DNA from: Spirochaetaceae bacterium
Lineage (GTDB): Bacteria; Spirochaetota; Spirochaetia; DSM-27196; SLST01
DNA length: 6,172 nucleotides
Reading direction: 5' to 3'
NCBI GenBank assembly: GCA_007129695.1
Contig: SKVA01000025.1
Location: 1-6,172 of the forward strand
Positions 5,712 to 6,172 of the stretch are shown here, piece after piece. A program made the position numbers and the translations under genes. A model generated the notes under the pieces. It worked only from the letters and a program-made list of their open reading frames with translations, made no database searches and had not been told where the DNA came from. Position 1 is the stretch's first letter, and each line of letters begins with the position of its first letter.

Positions 5712-5741
5712 AGTATGAGCCCAACAGATGACTCCAGTCCA
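5712..5741 (-). promoter_or_regulatory. Possible promoter for the antitoxin remnant and fucosidase
   Basis: On the minus strand: -35-like TGGACT (5741-5736), 18-nt spacer, -10-like CATACT (5717-5712), then 6 nt to the GTG at 5705. Each box matches consensus at four of six positions. The GTG has no Shine-Dalgarno, and the spacing again predicts a leaderless message, as at vapB. Weaker than the other promoter calls. Confidence 0.4.
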
Positions 5742-5774
5742 CCCCGGGCGTGCAGACCGACCCCCACCGACCGA

Positions 5775-5803
5775 TTGGTCCGCGGCCGTGAGTCGTGTAT
5801 GAT
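5775..5803 (+). promoter_or_regulatory. Predicted promoter of the rightward unknown gene
   Basis: -35 TTGGTC (5775-5780), 17-nt spacer, -10 TATGAT (5798-5803), a five-of-six match to consensus. Predicted start near 5810 gives a short 5' leader of about 25 nt that carries the ribosome binding site AAGGGGGAG (5824-5832) before the ATG at 5835. Confidence 0.65.
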
Positions 5804-5819
5804 CGGGTACGGGCTCACG
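5787..5819. repeat. Dyad flanking the rightward promoter's -10 and start site
   Basis: Inverted arms CGTGAG (5787-5792) and CTCACG (5814-5819), separated by 21 bp that contain the -10 box and predicted transcription start. The position suits a repressor operator, but 6-bp arms can arise by chance. No T-run follows, so it is not a terminator. Confidence 0.35.
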
Positions 5820-5834
5820 CATGAAGGGGGAGCG

Positions 5835-6172
5835 ATGAGGGGCGACGTGCCGAGCGAGGCAGAGTGCAAGCGCGCGACGACGCTGTTCAACGATGCGCTC
5901 GAGCCGGCGTACCTGTACGCGAAGCGCAAGAAACTCGATCAGCGTCGGGTCCAGGAGTACCTGTCTGCGGAGGACCTCTGGGAGGGATTTCCCGATGAGT
6001 GGGAAGAGAGCGTTATCGCGATGCTCGTCGTCGGCTCCGTGTTCGGCCGGCCCGACCGCGTCGCCGCCTTCCTGCGCGGTACCAAAGAGGAACTCCGCGG
6101 CGATCTTCTGCCGATGGTCAGGCTCTGGCGCGACCGGCCGTGGGTCTGGGCCTTCGTTCGGGTCGCGGAGAA
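5835..6172 (+). CDS. Unknown protein, N-terminal 112 residues (3' end outside window)
   Basis: Open from the ATG at 5835 to the right edge with no stop. The start is supported by AAGGGGGAG at 5824-5832 and the promoter above. I do not recognise a family. The visible part is soluble-looking, mostly helical and charged: a Lys/Arg-rich patch (AKRKKLDQRR, 29-38), an acidic Trp-containing stretch (SAEDLWEGFPDEWEES, 44-59), a hydrophobic helix (VIAMLVVGSVFG, 60-71) too short and polar-flanked to be a clear membrane span, and a Trp-rich end (RLWRDRPWVWAFV, 97-109). No signal peptide. Divergent from the phd remnant and fucosidase, with 129 bp between start codons. The codon pattern (G/C at third positions) supports a real gene. 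Confidence 0.75.
   Translation, partial: MRGDVPSEAECKRATTLFNDALEPAYLYAKRKKLDQRRVQEYLSAEDLWEGFPDEWEESVIAMLVVGSVFGRPDRVAAFLRGTKEELRGDLLPMVRLWRDRPWVWAFVRVAE

Noticed and set aside
5821..5838. Five-codon upstream frame (ATG to TGA) overlapping the ATG of the last gene as ATGA.
   Set aside because: It consists mainly of the ribosome binding site itself; such a short frame is easily fortuitous.

Overview
The window is gene-dense, high-GC (roughly 60-65% by eye) bacterial DNA, probably from a free-living environmental organism that degrades complex glycans. TTGnnn/TAnnnT promoters, Shine-Dalgarno sites next to several genes, and apparently leaderless starts at others fit a bacterium such as an actinobacterium, a chloroflexote or a high-GC spirochaete. 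The sequence alone does not settle the phylum.

Layout from left to right. (1) The end of a GH78 alpha-L-rhamnosidase gene enters from the left edge. It is followed after 46 bp by a 624-residue protein of unknown family, on the same strand and with its own ribosome binding site. (2) Converging on it from the minus strand is a compact three-gene unit, read right to left: vapB (ribbon-helix-helix antitoxin), vapC (PIN-domain RNase toxin, overlapping vapB by 11 nt) and, 19 nt later, a GNAT acetyltransferase that closely resembles the AAC(2')-I aminoglycoside 2'-N-acetyltransferases of mycobacteria. Its stop codon lies 2 bp from the stop of the 624-residue gene. (3) Divergent from vapB is a group II truncated haemoglobin gene. 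The 82-bp spacer holds two back-to-back promoters and a perfect inverted repeat placed between the -35 and -10 boxes of the vapBC promoter. (4) Converging on the globin gene is a complete GH29 alpha-L-fucosidase with a C-terminal discoidin-like domain. It starts at TTG and overlaps the stop codon of a 33-codon remnant of a Phd/YefM-type antitoxin. (5) A further divergent promoter region leads to a rightward gene of unknown function that runs off the right edge.

Two themes emerge. The flanks carry enzymes for rhamnose- and fucose-containing glycans (GH78, the unknown 624-residue protein, GH29). The middle is a stress/defence patch (toxin-antitoxin, drug acetyltransferase, globin). The most notable points are the AAC(2')-I-like gene in an apparent vapBC operon, three starts whose promoter spacing predicts leaderless mRNAs (vapB, globin, phd remnant), and the antitoxin remnant that now acts as a coupled upstream cistron for the fucosidase. 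I see no RNA genes, CRISPR arrays, insertion sequences or convincing intrinsic terminators. No stretch longer than 300 bases lacks a gene.
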